From Alphaproteobacteria bacterium (lineage in GTDB: Bacteria; Pseudomonadota; Alphaproteobacteria; Puniceispirillales; Marisalimonadaceae), in the NCBI GenBank assembly GCA_016777645.1, contig JADHRC010000008.1, positions 1 through 24,134 of the forward strand: a DNA stretch of 24,134 nucleotides, written 5' to 3'. A program made the translations under genes and the position numbers. Positions 6,360 to 14,198 of this stretch are shown here, piece after piece (position 1 is the stretch's first letter; each line of letters starts with the position of its first letter). The notes under the pieces were generated by a model that was given only the letters and a program-made list of their open reading frames with translations, did not search any database and was not told the origin of the DNA.

Positions 6360-7184
6360 ATGAATAATATTATTTTATTTGGGTATGGAAATATGGGCTC
6401 ATCCATTGCCAAAGGATGGATGTTAAAAAAATTAAATTTTAATTTTAGCGTAATAGAAAAAGTGTCTTCATTAAGAAAAATGGCTAATGATGATGGTTTT
6501 GATTCTTATGAAAATATTACGAAATTGAATGAATCAATTGATATAAAAGCTGGTGACATAATTTTTTTAGCTGTTAAACCACAACAAATGAGAGAAATAA
6601 CAAAATCTTTTTTGACAATAAATTTTAAAAATATTCTCTTTATTTCTATTGCCGCTGGTTTGTCTATTTCTTGGTTTCAATCGCAAATTAATCAAAATAT
6701 AAAGTTAGTTAGGTCGATGCCAAATCTACCAGCCTCAGTCGGATTTGGAATGACTGGTTATTGTAGTACGAACAATTTAAACAAAACCGATGTCAAAAAT
6801 ACAATTGGATTGTTAAGTGCATTTGGGAAAGTTATTCATTTAGAATCTGAGGATTTAATGAACGTTGTAACTGCAATTTCTGGTTCAGGACCTGCATATA
6901 TTTTCTATTTGGTAGAAGTTTTGTCAAAAATAGGTATAGAAAATGGATTATCTATAAAAGATGCTAAAACCCTTGCCCTACAAACTTTAATTGGTTCTTC
7001 CAGGCTTCTTGAATTTTCAAGTATTGATGCAGAAACACTTAAAAAAAATGTAACAAGTCCAGGTGGCACAACAGAAGCAGGTCTTCTAATTCTCGAATCT
7101 ATTGATAATGGATTGTATCCCTTATTAGAAGCAACAATTAAAAATGCAAAAAATAGAGCTATAGAATTAAATCAGAATGGTTAG
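6360..7184 (+). CDS. proC: Pyrroline-5-carboxylate reductase
   Basis: A 274-residue NAD(P)H-dependent reductase for the last step of proline synthesis. The Rossmann motif FGYGNMG (7-13) follows the ATG at 6360, and family motifs follow in order: AVKPQQM, SMPNLPASVGFGMTG, AISGSGPAYIF and TSPGGTTEAGL, the last two forming the conserved C-terminal substrate region. An in-frame ATG at 6300 would add 20 residues not typical of ProC and overlap the upstream gene; the 6360 start is preferred because TTAGGT lies about 10 nt upstream and the Rossmann strand begins at once. It follows the YbjN gene by 43 nt and precedes the next gene by 6 nt. Confidence 0.96.
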   Translation: MNNIILFGYGNMGSSIAKGWMLKKLNFNFSVIEKVSSLRKMANDDGFDSYENITKLNESIDIKAGDIIFLAVKPQQMREITKSFLTINFKNILFISIAAGLSISWFQSQINQNIKLVRSMPNLPASVGFGMTGYCSTNNLNKTDVKNTIGLLSAFGKVIHLESEDLMNVVTAISGSGPAYIFYLVEVLSKIGIENGLSIKDAKTLALQTLIGSSRLLEFSSIDAETLKKNVTSPGGTTEAGLLILESIDNGLYPLLEATIKNAKNRAIELNQNG

Positions 7185-7190
7185 TTCTTT

Positions 7191-7805
7191 ATGGAATTAA
7201 GTGACAAACAAATTAAAGTGAGATTGTGCGATCAATATTTACAAATTGTTTCTAAATCTATGTCTCCCAATATAAGTTTAGAAGAATTGTGTAGAGTTAG
7301 CAAAATATCTCATGATAGAGCAAAAAAAATTGTTCCACCAAATTTTGTTGAAACTTTTTTCTTTTTAAAGATTTATATTTCAAAGGTTGACAAAGAAGTG
7401 TTGAATGATCTCAAAATTGAATTAATGGATGATGATGTTTCAACTGTTTACGATAAAATTTTGGAAGGTATAACAATAAGATTTGAGGCATTTTTTAAAC
7501 ATAAACGAGCTCTTCAAATTTTGAGTTATGGTATAGATCAAAGAATAGAAATTTTTTTTAAACTCTTAAGAGAAAATGTTTATTTTATGAGTAATCTTTT
7601 AGATATAGTAGAAAACGAAAGTGAAAATTTTTTATTAAATAAAATTAAGTCCATAGCATTAAACTTTGTTTTTATAAAAGCACTAGAAAAATTTTTAAAA
7701 GATGAAAGTACTGAAATTGATACTACTATTAGGTTAGTAGATAAGTATTTGACTGAAATAGAGGACCTAGGGTTCATGTTAGGTATAATAAAAAAACAGT
7801 CATAA
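7191..7805 (+). CDS. TetR/COQ9-like all-helical protein
   Basis: A 204-residue, almost wholly helical protein. Residues about 28-50 (ISLEELCRVSKISHDRAKKI) resemble a degenerate TetR helix-turn-helix. The C-terminal half (IRFEAFFKHKRALQILSYG at 96-114, and ALEKFLKDESTEIDTTIRL at 164-182) resembles the ligand/lipid-binding part of TetR and COQ9 proteins. COQ9 is a lipid-binding ubiquinone factor built on a TetR fold, and ubiK sits three genes upstream, so a role in ubiquinone synthesis is possible; a transcription factor is the alternative. It starts 6 nt after proC and its last 6 nt overlap the converging histidine kinase gene. Family assignment is moderate, function is open. Confidence 0.6.
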   Translation: MELSDKQIKVRLCDQYLQIVSKSMSPNISLEELCRVSKISHDRAKKIVPPNFVETFFFLKIYISKVDKEVLNDLKIELMDDDVSTVYDKILEGITIRFEAFFKHKRALQILSYGIDQRIEIFFKLLRENVYFMSNLLDIVENESENFLLNKIKSIALNFVFIKALEKFLKDESTEIDTTIRLVDKYLTEIEDLGFMLGIIKKQS

Positions 7806-9110
7806 AGGAAGTAGCAAACGAACTCTCAACCCTCCTAGAGGACTGTCTTCTAATATCAATTCACCTCCGTGATTTAGAGCTGAATTCTTTGCTATTGATA
7901 AACCAAGGCCCGTACCACCTGTTTTACTATTTCTTGAATTTTCCAATCTAGTAAATGGAAGGATAACTTCATCCCTTTTATCCCTTGGAATACCAGGCCC
8001 ATTATCGTCTATTATTATTTCACTGTGGTCATCAAATATTTGTATTTGAGCAGTTGCTTTACCTGCATATCTTATAGCGTTAGTTAATAAATTTATTAAT
8101 GCTCTTCTAATTGATTGTACTTGAATTGGGAAAATGGGGATATTATCATCGGGAACTAGAATGTTTATTTTTTTTCCACTAGGATCAGAAGATTTTACAG
8201 CTTGTTGTAATAATTTAAATAAACTTGCATCAACCATTTGTTCTTCTCTATCATCTCTAGCAAATTCGAGATAACCATCAATCATTTGTTCTAGCTCTTT
8301 TAATTCCTGTTCAAATTCAACTTTAGTCTCATCTTGTATTTCCATAACTGCAAGTTGAAGCCTCATTCTCGTTAAAGGAGTTTTTAAGTCATGACTTACT
8401 CCTGCAAGCAGAGAAGTTCTCTCTGAAATTTGTTTGTTTATTCTATGTCTCATAGCTTGGAAAGCTCTACCTGCAATTCTGACCTCAGTAGCACCTTCTA
8501 TGTTAAAATTTTCTACATCTCTTCCAAACCCAATTTGTCTTGCCGCATTTGCTAATCTTAATATTGGTCTAACTTGTCCTCTTAAAAAAATAATAGCTAT
8601 AGAAAAGAGTATTACTGATGCTCCTACAGACCACATGATAAATGTTATACCAGTAGGCACAAATAACCTTTTATTATCTATATGCATTCTAACTATTCCA
8701 TTACCCAACTGTATATCGACATAGAATTGTGTAGAATTTTCTAAGGATGATAGGTAAAATGGTTCTTTGATTCTAGCTTGCAAAGAGTTTCGAAAATTTT
8801 TAAATTCAGGTTGTATTGCTTGATTAGGTTGCAAAATACCACCCTCTAACCAATAAAAAATTATATCAAAATATTGTCTAGCTCTTATGGCAGATAAAGC
8901 TCTTTGATCTTTGGAAGGTTCATTGCCTAGTTCATCTATTAATAATCCTAAATCTTTAGCTAAATTCTTTGACATGTGACGTGATACCCAGTCCCAATGT
9001 CTCTCATAAAATATTGATACAGATATAATTTGAACAAGAATGATAGGTACGAGTATTATAGCTAACATTCTTCCAAAAAGACTTTTGGGTGTTATGTCTC
9101 TTAATCTCAT
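7800..9110 (-). CDS. EnvZ-type sensor histidine kinase
   Basis: A 436-residue inner-membrane sensor kinase. Transmembrane helix 1 spans about 12-34, a periplasmic domain about 35-150, transmembrane helix 2 about 152-177, then HAMP (178-230). The H-box LLAGVSHDLKTPLTRMRL places the phospho-acceptor at H240. The ATPase domain shows the N-box RRALINLLTNAIRYA (335-349), G1 DDNGPGIP (368-375), and G2 GGTGLGLS (398-405). The SHDLKTPLTRMR form is typical of OmpR-partner EnvZ/RstB-like kinases. It lies 16 nt downstream of the response regulator, clearly its partner. The signal sensed cannot be inferred; EnvZ-like function (osmotic or envelope) is only a guess by similarity. Confidence 0.93.
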   Translation of the reverse strand: MRLRDITPKSLFGRMLAIILVPIILVQIISVSIFYERHWDWVSRHMSKNLAKDLGLLIDELGNEPSKDQRALSAIRARQYFDIIFYWLEGGILQPNQAIQPEFKNFRNSLQARIKEPFYLSSLENSTQFYVDIQLGNGIVRMHIDNKRLFVPTGITFIMWSVGASVILFSIAIIFLRGQVRPILRLANAARQIGFGRDVENFNIEGATEVRIAGRAFQAMRHRINKQISERTSLLAGVSHDLKTPLTRMRLQLAVMEIQDETKVEFEQELKELEQMIDGYLEFARDDREEQMVDASLFKLLQQAVKSSDPSGKKINILVPDDNIPIFPIQVQSIRRALINLLTNAIRYAGKATAQIQIFDDHSEIIIDDNGPGIPRDKRDEVILPFTRLENSRNSKTGGTGLGLSIAKNSALNHGGELILEDSPLGGLRVRLLLPL

Positions 9111-9126
9111 ATTTTATTCTTTGTTA

Positions 9127-9858
9127 TCAATAATTTTCATTAATTGTTTCATTGTGTGTTTGTAACATCCAACCTATTCCTCTAACAGTTTGAAGATATA
9201 TTGGATACCTTTGGTCTTCTTCTATTTTTCTTCTTATTCTTGCAATAGCAACATCCAAAGATCTATTTTCCATATTTCCACCAAGTTGCTTATTTAAATC
9301 TTCTCTTGAAAAAGCTTTATTTGGAGACTTACAAAAACAACTTAATAATTTTTGTTCAGATGTTGTAAGATGAACAGGAATATTATTTTTATATAAGTTT
9401 GAAGATTTTATATTAAAAGAAAATGGACCAAAATTAGTTTCATTGGTTTGATTATTTTCCTCAATATTAGTACTAAACCTCTTTAATATATTTTGTATTC
9501 TAAGTAAAAGCTCTCTTGGCTCAAATGGTTTTGTCATATAATCATCAGCACCTATCTCAAGACCATCAAGTCTATCTCCTGGGTCTGACATTGCTGTAAG
9601 CATGAGCACTGGAATTTGATTTGTTTGCCTTATTTCTTTCAAAAAATCTAGCCCATTTTGTCCTGGCATCATGATATCAACTACAAGTAAATCAAAAATT
9701 AAACTTTCCATGATTTTTTTTGCTTCTTTGGTATTTTCTGCATCAGAAACTCTAAAACCATTGTTTTCTAAAAATTTTTTTAACAATAGTCTTATCTTTT
9801 CGTCATCATCGATAATAAGAAGATGAAAAGTAAATTTTTCGAAAGCCAGATTATTCAT
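9127..9858 (-). CDS. OmpR/PhoB-family response regulator
   Basis: A 243-residue two-domain response regulator. The receiver has the acidic pocket D17/D18, phospho-acceptor D61 (VVDIMMPG), T88 and K110 (YMTKPFEPREL). An acidic/polar linker (131-143) precedes the OmpR-type winged helix (about 145-235), with TTSEQKLLSCF, SREDLNKQLGG, RSLDVAIARIRRKI as recognition helix region, and VRGIGWML. No Shine-Dalgarno is visible before the ATG at 9858, and no better downstream start exists, since the receiver begins almost at once. It heads the pair with the kinase and is divergent from ilvE; an extended dyad at 9883-9919 in that gap could be an operator. Confidence 0.94.
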   Translation of the reverse strand: MNNLAFEKFTFHLLIIDDDEKIRLLLKKFLENNGFRVSDAENTKEAKKIMESLIFDLLVVDIMMPGQNGLDFLKEIRQTNQIPVLMLTAMSDPGDRLDGLEIGADDYMTKPFEPRELLLRIQNILKRFSTNIEENNQTNETNFGPFSFNIKSSNLYKNNIPVHLTTSEQKLLSCFCKSPNKAFSREDLNKQLGGNMENRSLDVAIARIRRKIEEDQRYPIYLQTVRGIGWMLQTHNETINENY

Positions 9859-9882
9859 TTAGGAAATAAATATATTAAACAT

Positions 9883-9919
9883 AATTTAAATATTGCTTAC
9901 TCAGTAAATTATTTAAATT
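9883..9919. promoter_or_regulatory. Nested dyad between the response regulator and ilvE
   Basis: The divergent gap holds an inner dyad TTACT-C-AGTAA (9897-9907) flanked by a perfect 10-nt outer pair AATTTAAATA (9883-9892) and TATTTAAATT (9910-9919). The centre offset between inner and outer pairs is one base. It lies 25 to 61 nt upstream of the response regulator ATG. It could be an operator for self-regulation or for a shared divergent promoter; the outer arms are wholly A/T and could be chance. Confidence 0.3.
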
Positions 9920-10026
9920 TCAAAATACTAAATTAATATATTAAATACAAAACTTATTTCTTAGTAATTGATTATTTAATAATAATGTGGATTATAAAAT
10001 ATATCAAACAATCGGAGGAATATTTA

Positions 10027-10908
10027 TTGGCTAGCTTATCATTTGATAATCGTGATGGATACGTTTGGCATAATGGAAACTTAGTAGAATGGAAAGATGC
10101 AAGTGTTCATGTATTAAATCACGGTTTGCATTATGCAAGTTGTGTTTTTGAAGGAGAGAGAGCTTATCAGGGGCGCATTTTTGAGTCAGAAAAGCATACA
10201 GACAGACTATTCAGCTCAGCTCAATCTCTAGATATGAAAATACCCTTTACTAAAAAAGAAATTTTAGAAGCAAAAGATATTCTTTTAAAACAAAACTCTT
10301 TGTCTGACGCTTATGTTAGACCGGTAGTATGGAGAGGTAGTGAAATGATGGCTGTTTCAGCTCAATCTACTAAAATAAATGTAGCTATAGCTGTTTGGGA
10401 ATGGCCAAGTTATTTTGATCCAGACCAAAAAATGCAAGGTATTAAACTTGATATTGCTAAGTGGAGAAGACCTAGTCCTGAATGTGGACCAGTGCACGCT
10501 AAGGCTGCAGGTTTGTACATGATTTGTACTTTATCTAAGCATGAAGCAGAATCTAAAGGATATAATGATGCCCTTATGCTTGATTATAGAGGCCAGATTG
10601 CAGAAGCAACTGGAGCAAATATATTTTTTAAAATGCCTGATGGGAAACTGCATACCCCTTTAGCAGATTGTTTTCTTGATGGTATTACAAGAAGAACAGT
10701 AATGAAGATTGCCCAAGATCATGGAATTGAAATTGTTGAGAGAAAAATTATGCCAGAAGAAATGGCTAATGCAGAAGAGTGTTTTTTGACAGGTACAGCT
10801 GCTGAGGTTACACCTGTGCAATCGATTGGAAACTTTAGATTTATCCCTGGAGAAGTTTGTTCTTTGCTAACTAAAGCCTACTCTGAATTAGTTAATAATA
10901 ATAATTAA
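10027..10908 (+). CDS. ilvE: Branched-chain amino acid aminotransferase (TTG start)
   Basis: A 293-residue fold-type IV PLP enzyme that makes or degrades Leu, Ile and Val with glutamate/2-oxoglutarate. Motifs: VWHNGNLVEWKDA near the N-terminus, HYASCVFEGERAY (35-47), HAKAAGLYM with the PLP lysine K159, RGQIAEATGANIFF with E193, DGITRRTV (218-225) and LTGTAAEVTPV. The start is set at TTG 10027 because a strong Shine-Dalgarno GGAGGA (10014-10019) lies 7 to 8 nt upstream and the protein then begins right at the family's N-terminus. An in-frame ATG at 9985 would add 14 residues, translate through the Shine-Dalgarno and has none of its own. The gene converges on moaE with a 7-nt gap. Confidence 0.93.
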   Translation: MASLSFDNRDGYVWHNGNLVEWKDASVHVLNHGLHYASCVFEGERAYQGRIFESEKHTDRLFSSAQSLDMKIPFTKKEILEAKDILLKQNSLSDAYVRPVVWRGSEMMAVSAQSTKINVAIAVWEWPSYFDPDQKMQGIKLDIAKWRRPSPECGPVHAKAAGLYMICTLSKHEAESKGYNDALMLDYRGQIAEATGANIFFKMPDGKLHTPLADCFLDGITRRTVMKIAQDHGIEIVERKIMPEEMANAEECFLTGTAAEVTPVQSIGNFRFIPGEVCSLLTKAYSELVNNNN

Positions 10909-10915
10909 AGAACAC

Positions 10916-11392
10916 TTATTTTTTCCATTTCTTAATTGCATCTTCATCAGATTGTCTGAATTCAACCCACTTTTTTTGGTTGTCATTCTCTTCAACTTTC
11001 CAAAAGGGAGCCTGTGTTTTTAGCCAATCCATAATGAAATTACATGCATCAAAAGCATTTTGTCTATGCATTGAAGAAACACCAACAAAAACAATTTGAT
11101 CTGAGACTAATAGTTTTCCTATTCTATGGATTACAGTAACACCCGTAAGTTCCCACTTTTGTATACTTTTTAAAACAATTTTTTCAATTTCTAATTCAGT
11201 CATTCCTGGATAGTGTTCAAGCGTCATTGAATTTATTAATTGACTTGTTCTTTCATCATGGTCTCTTACCACACCTATAAAATTTACAATTGCCCCAGTT
11301 TTTTTGTATTGGAGAATTTTAGTTTCTGTAGAAACATCAAAATCTTCAATCTGAATTTTTATTTTTATATTTTTAGCTAAATCGTGATCCAT
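10916..11392 (-). CDS. moaE: Molybdopterin synthase catalytic subunit
   Basis: A 158-residue MoaE, which with MoaD converts cyclic pyranopterin monophosphate to molybdopterin by inserting two dithiolene sulfurs. Motifs: GAIVNFIGVVRDHDE (33-47, with R43), LEHYPGMTELEIEKI (58-72), VIHRIGKLLVSD (88-98), SSMHRQNAFDACNFIMDWLK (106-125) and APFWKVE (128-134). H109/R110, K125 and K132 match the active-site and MoaD-tail binding positions. It starts immediately after the moaD stop (TAAATG), and its Shine-Dalgarno is formed by the last two moaD codons, so the two subunits are translationally coupled. The user of the cofactor within this window is MsrP. Confidence 0.95.
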   Translation of the reverse strand: MDHDLAKNIKIKIQIEDFDVSTETKILQYKKTGAIVNFIGVVRDHDERTSQLINSMTLEHYPGMTELEIEKIVLKSIQKWELTGVTVIHRIGKLLVSDQIVFVGVSSMHRQNAFDACNFIMDWLKTQAPFWKVEENDNQKKWVEFRQSDEDAIKKWKK

Positions 11393-11644
11393 TTAACCTC
11401 CAGTCACAGGAGGAAAAAATGCAATTTCATCAGTATTATTAATTTTATCATCTATAGAGGAATAAGATTTATTAATTGCAATTTTGATAAGATCTTTTTT
11501 TTCAAATGCTCGTTTATATTTGTCATTTAAGTTTTCAAGATAAAACATTAATTCTTCTATAGTTGATACATTATGTGGTAGATTTATTTCTTCTTCTGAT
11601 TTACCGATATGTTCTTTAATCCACGAAAAATATTTAATTTGCAT
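11393..11644 (-). CDS. moaD: Molybdopterin synthase sulfur carrier subunit
   Basis: An 83-residue ubiquitin-like sulfur carrier ending in TGG, the Gly-Gly tail that is activated and thiocarboxylated. The N-terminus MQIKYFSWIKEHIGKSEEEI and the late IAINKSYSSIDDKINNTDEIAFFPPVTGG region (split here only for description) follow the MoaD pattern, with FFPPVTGG the canonical end. A Shine-Dalgarno AAAGG (11654-11658) overlaps the pgsA stop codon, with 9 nt to the ATG. The codons for the terminal Gly-Gly (GGA GGT) double as the moaE ribosome binding site. Confidence 0.94.
   Translation of the reverse strand: MQIKYFSWIKEHIGKSEEEINLPHNVSTIEELMFYLENLNDKYKRAFEKKDLIKIAINKSYSSIDDKINNTDEIAFFPPVTGG
11396..11401 (-). 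promoter_or_regulatory. moaE ribosome binding site made of moaD Gly-Gly codons
   Basis: The sequence GGAGGT, a near-perfect Shine-Dalgarno, is the pair of codons for the catalytic C-terminal Gly-Gly of MoaD. It is followed by TAA and directly by the moaE ATG (11390-11392). The spacing is short (about 4 nt from GGAGG), as expected for termination-reinitiation coupling. Confidence 0.75.
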
Positions 11645-11656
11645 TATAAATTACCT

Positions 11657-12247
11657 TTATTTTTGTTTTTTAAAAAAATTAATCACTTCCATAATATATT
11701 GAATACCTGTTGTTAAAGTAATTATGCCAGCTATCCAAAGCAAAGAATATGAAATGATACCTATTAAGTCGATTTTGTAAAAGAATTCATTCATTCTCCA
11801 AACTAAAAAGCTTCCACAAGCTATTAATTGTAGTGTAGTTTTCCACTTTGCCCATATAGAAACTTTTAAAGAAAAGTTATATCCAGCAACAGTTTCTCTT
11901 AAACCGCTAATTAATATTTCTCTCAACACAATTATTAATGCAGGGATAAAAGCATAGTAAAAATCAAGCATATTTTCTGAAGCTAATGATAATATAATTC
12001 CTATCACTAGAAGTTTATCCGCAATAGGGTCTAGTATTTTCCCAAAAACAGAAGTTACGTTATATTTTCTAGCATAAAAACCATCTAAATAATCACTTAT
12101 CGCTGCAAAAATTAGCAAAGGCGCTGCTATAATTGCACCTATTTCTCCACCGTAAATAATTAGAAAGGGTAATAAAATTGCAGTCAAACATCTAAATAAA
12201 GTTAACCCATTAGGTATAGATTTTTTGATATAATTACTGTTAGACAT
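11657..12247 (-). CDS. pgsA: CDP-diacylglycerol--glycerol-3-phosphate 3-phosphatidyltransferase
   Basis: A 196-residue integral membrane CDP-alcohol phosphatidyltransferase that makes phosphatidylglycerol phosphate, the committed step to phosphatidylglycerol and cardiolipin. The signature DGx2ARx8Gx3Dx3D is complete: D52, D55, G56, A59, R60, G69, D73 and D77 in SDYLDGFYARKYN...GKILDPIADK. IPNGLTLFRCLTA at 11-23 is typical of PgsA. About five hydrophobic helices. A Shine-Dalgarno TTAAGG (12255-12260) lies 7 nt from the ATG. It sits between uvrC and moaD, the usual alphaproteobacterial arrangement. Phosphatidylglycerol made here is the lipid donor for Lgt. Confidence 0.95.
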   Translation of the reverse strand: MSNSNYIKKSIPNGLTLFRCLTAILLPFLIIYGGEIGAIIAAPLLIFAAISDYLDGFYARKYNVTSVFGKILDPIADKLLVIGIILSLASENMLDFYYAFIPALIIVLREILISGLRETVAGYNFSLKVSIWAKWKTTLQLIACGSFLVWRMNEFFYKIDLIGIISYSLLWIAGIITLTTGIQYIMEVINFFKKQK

Positions 12248-12277
12248 TTATTAGCCTTAATTCTTTATAATTTTTTA

Positions 12278-12283
12278 ATTATA
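12278..12283 (-). promoter_or_regulatory. Possible -10 box upstream of pgsA
   Basis: A perfect TATAAT on the minus strand lies 31 nt before the pgsA ATG in the 72-nt uvrC-pgsA gap, the largest gap in this five-gene series. No recognisable -35 hexamer sits at the right distance, so this is weak; it would let pgsA-moaD-moaE be made apart from uvrBC. Confidence 0.2.
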
Positions 12284-12319
12284 CTTGATAAACTATATTT
12301 GTATTTAAGTAATTTATAA

Positions 12320-14194
12320 TTAATTAAAGTAGTTATATATTTTTTTTGCTATTGAATGATTGATTCCTTCGACTTTAGACAGATCTTTAAGGCTTGCGGT
12401 TTTAACTGATTTAGCGGAACCAAATTCATTTAGTAAAGCCCTTTTCCTTTTGGGACCAATTCCATCTATTTCATCTAGGAGATTTTTAAAAATTAACTTC
12501 TTACTTTTTATTCTATGCCCAGCTATAGCATATCTATGCACTTCATCTCTTAATTTTTGGAGAAAAAATAAGATAGTATCATCTTTTTCAAAAGTAAATT
12601 TTTTCAAGTTCTTTGTATAAAAATTTTCTCTTCCTGCATCTCTCTTTATTCCCTTTGAAATAGCAATAACCTCAATTTTATCAATTTTTAAATCTTTAAG
12701 CACAGATAAAGCTATGTTTAAATGTCCTTTACCACCATCTATAATTAGTAAATCAGGAAAATTAGAGGGGTTTTTCCCTTTTAATCTTCTAATTAGTACT
12801 TCTTCCATCATTAAATAATCATTATTATTAACTAATTCTGAATCTGTTAATGATACTTTTTGTTCATATTTCGAAGTAATGTTATAACGTCTATACATTG
12901 ATTTCATAAAACCATCTTCGTTAAAGGCGATCATTGCTCCTACAGGGGCTTTACCGTTATGATGAGAATTATCATATACTTCTATTTTTTTGATTTGCTT
13001 TTCAAACTTAAATGTTTTTTGCAATTTAAGGAGGTTGTTTTTATTTGATGATTTTTCATAAATTTTCCTATTAAGACTCTCTTCAGCATTTTTTACTACA
13101 GAATTTATTAAATCTAATTTTTGACCTCTTTGAGGCAGTTGAATTTTTATTCTATAACCGTGCTTTTTATATAAAAGCTCCTCAACCAATTTTCTTTCTT
13201 TTGGAGATTCATTAACTAGAATATTTTCTGCAGGGATATTTTTATCAAAAAACTGACAAATAAAAGCCTGCATAATTTCATCTGCTTTAACATCAATACT
13301 ATTTTTACCAGTGTACGGAAAATAAGATTTTGAGCCATAATTATGACCATTTCTAATAATAGTCATTTGTATTACAACTTTATTATCTAATTGTTTAATA
13401 GCCAACAAATCAACATTTTTAAGTTCTGGTATATTTATATTTTGTGATGCAGTAATTTCAGTTAATGTTTTTATTCTATCTCTAAAAATAGCAGCTTCTT
13501 CAAATTTTTTTTTATTTGAAGCGTCATACATTTTTTCAACTAATTTTTTTTTAATATCGTTTGTGTCCCCAGTTAAAAAATTTTTTGCTTCTAAAACACT
13601 TTCTTTATAACTTTCTTGGGATATTAAGTTAACACATGGAGCGCTACATCTTTTTATTTGAAACTGCAAGCAAGGCCTTTTTCTTGTTTTAAAAATATTG
13701 TCATTACATGTTCGAAGTAGAAAAGTTTTTTGAAGTGTTTCTATAGTTTTTTGGACTGTTCCTTTAGAGACAAATGGACCAAAGTAATCACCTTCAATTT
13801 TTCTTGAACCTCGGTGGGAAGATATTTGTGGAAAAGGATGAGTTAAATTAAATAATATTGAGCTAAAACTTTTATCATCTTTTAATAATATATTATATGT
13901 TGGTTCAAACTTTTTGATCAAGTTAGATTCTAATAACAAAGCCTCCATTTCAGAAGATGTGATGATGATTTCCATTCTTATGGTATTAGAAACCATATAG
14001 GTTAATCTTGAATTTAATCTCTTAGGTTGAGTATAAAAATTTATCCTATTATTAAGGTTTTTGGCTTTACCAATATATAGGCTTTGCTCATTTGCCCCTA
14101 TCATTTGATAGACACCAGGTTTGTTTGGTATTGTTAATAATTCGTTCTTAATTACTTCAATCCCTTTACTTAAGGATATAAGATTATCAGTCAT
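12320..14194 (-). CDS. uvrC: Excinuclease ABC subunit C
   Basis: A 624-residue UvrC, the dual-incision nuclease of nucleotide excision repair. In order: GIY-YIG domain (about 25-102; KPGVYQM, LYIGKAKNLNNRI with R50), a four-cysteine set C163, C175, C183 and C187 whose spacing equals the [4Fe-4S] ligands reported for E. coli UvrC, a UVR motif (about 217-245; KKFEEAAIFRDRI), an RNase H-like 5' nuclease domain with EVYDNSHHNG (D408), LLIIDGGKGH (D486) and DEVHRYAI (H553), and tandem helix-hairpin-helix (IDGIGPKRKRALL, VEGINHSIAKKI). Length and architecture are complete. It begins 4 nt after the uvrB stop without its own Shine-Dalgarno, so translational coupling to uvrB is likely. Confidence 0.97.
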   Translation of the reverse strand: MTDNLISLSKGIEVIKNELLTIPNKPGVYQMIGANEQSLYIGKAKNLNNRINFYTQPKRLNSRLTYMVSNTIRMEIIITSSEMEALLLESNLIKKFEPTYNILLKDDKSFSSILFNLTHPFPQISSHRGSRKIEGDYFGPFVSKGTVQKTIETLQKTFLLRTCNDNIFKTRKRPCLQFQIKRCSAPCVNLISQESYKESVLEAKNFLTGDTNDIKKKLVEKMYDASNKKKFEEAAIFRDRIKTLTEITASQNINIPELKNVDLLAIKQLDNKVVIQMTIIRNGHNYGSKSYFPYTGKNSIDVKADEIMQAFICQFFDKNIPAENILVNESPKERKLVEELLYKKHGYRIKIQLPQRGQKLDLINSVVKNAEESLNRKIYEKSSNKNNLLKLQKTFKFEKQIKKIEVYDNSHHNGKAPVGAMIAFNEDGFMKSMYRRYNITSKYEQKVSLTDSELVNNNDYLMMEEVLIRRLKGKNPSNFPDLLIIDGGKGHLNIALSVLKDLKIDKIEVIAISKGIKRDAGRENFYTKNLKKFTFEKDDTILFFLQKLRDEVHRYAIAGHRIKSKKLIFKNLLDEIDGIGPKRKRALLNEFGSAKSVKTASLKDLSKVEGINHSIAKKIYNYFN

Positions 14195-14198
14195 GCAA

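Noticed and set aside
12360..12620. Plus-strand open frame opposite the uvrC 3' end
   Set aside because: It is antisense to the conserved helix-hairpin-helix region of uvrC and has no family pattern.
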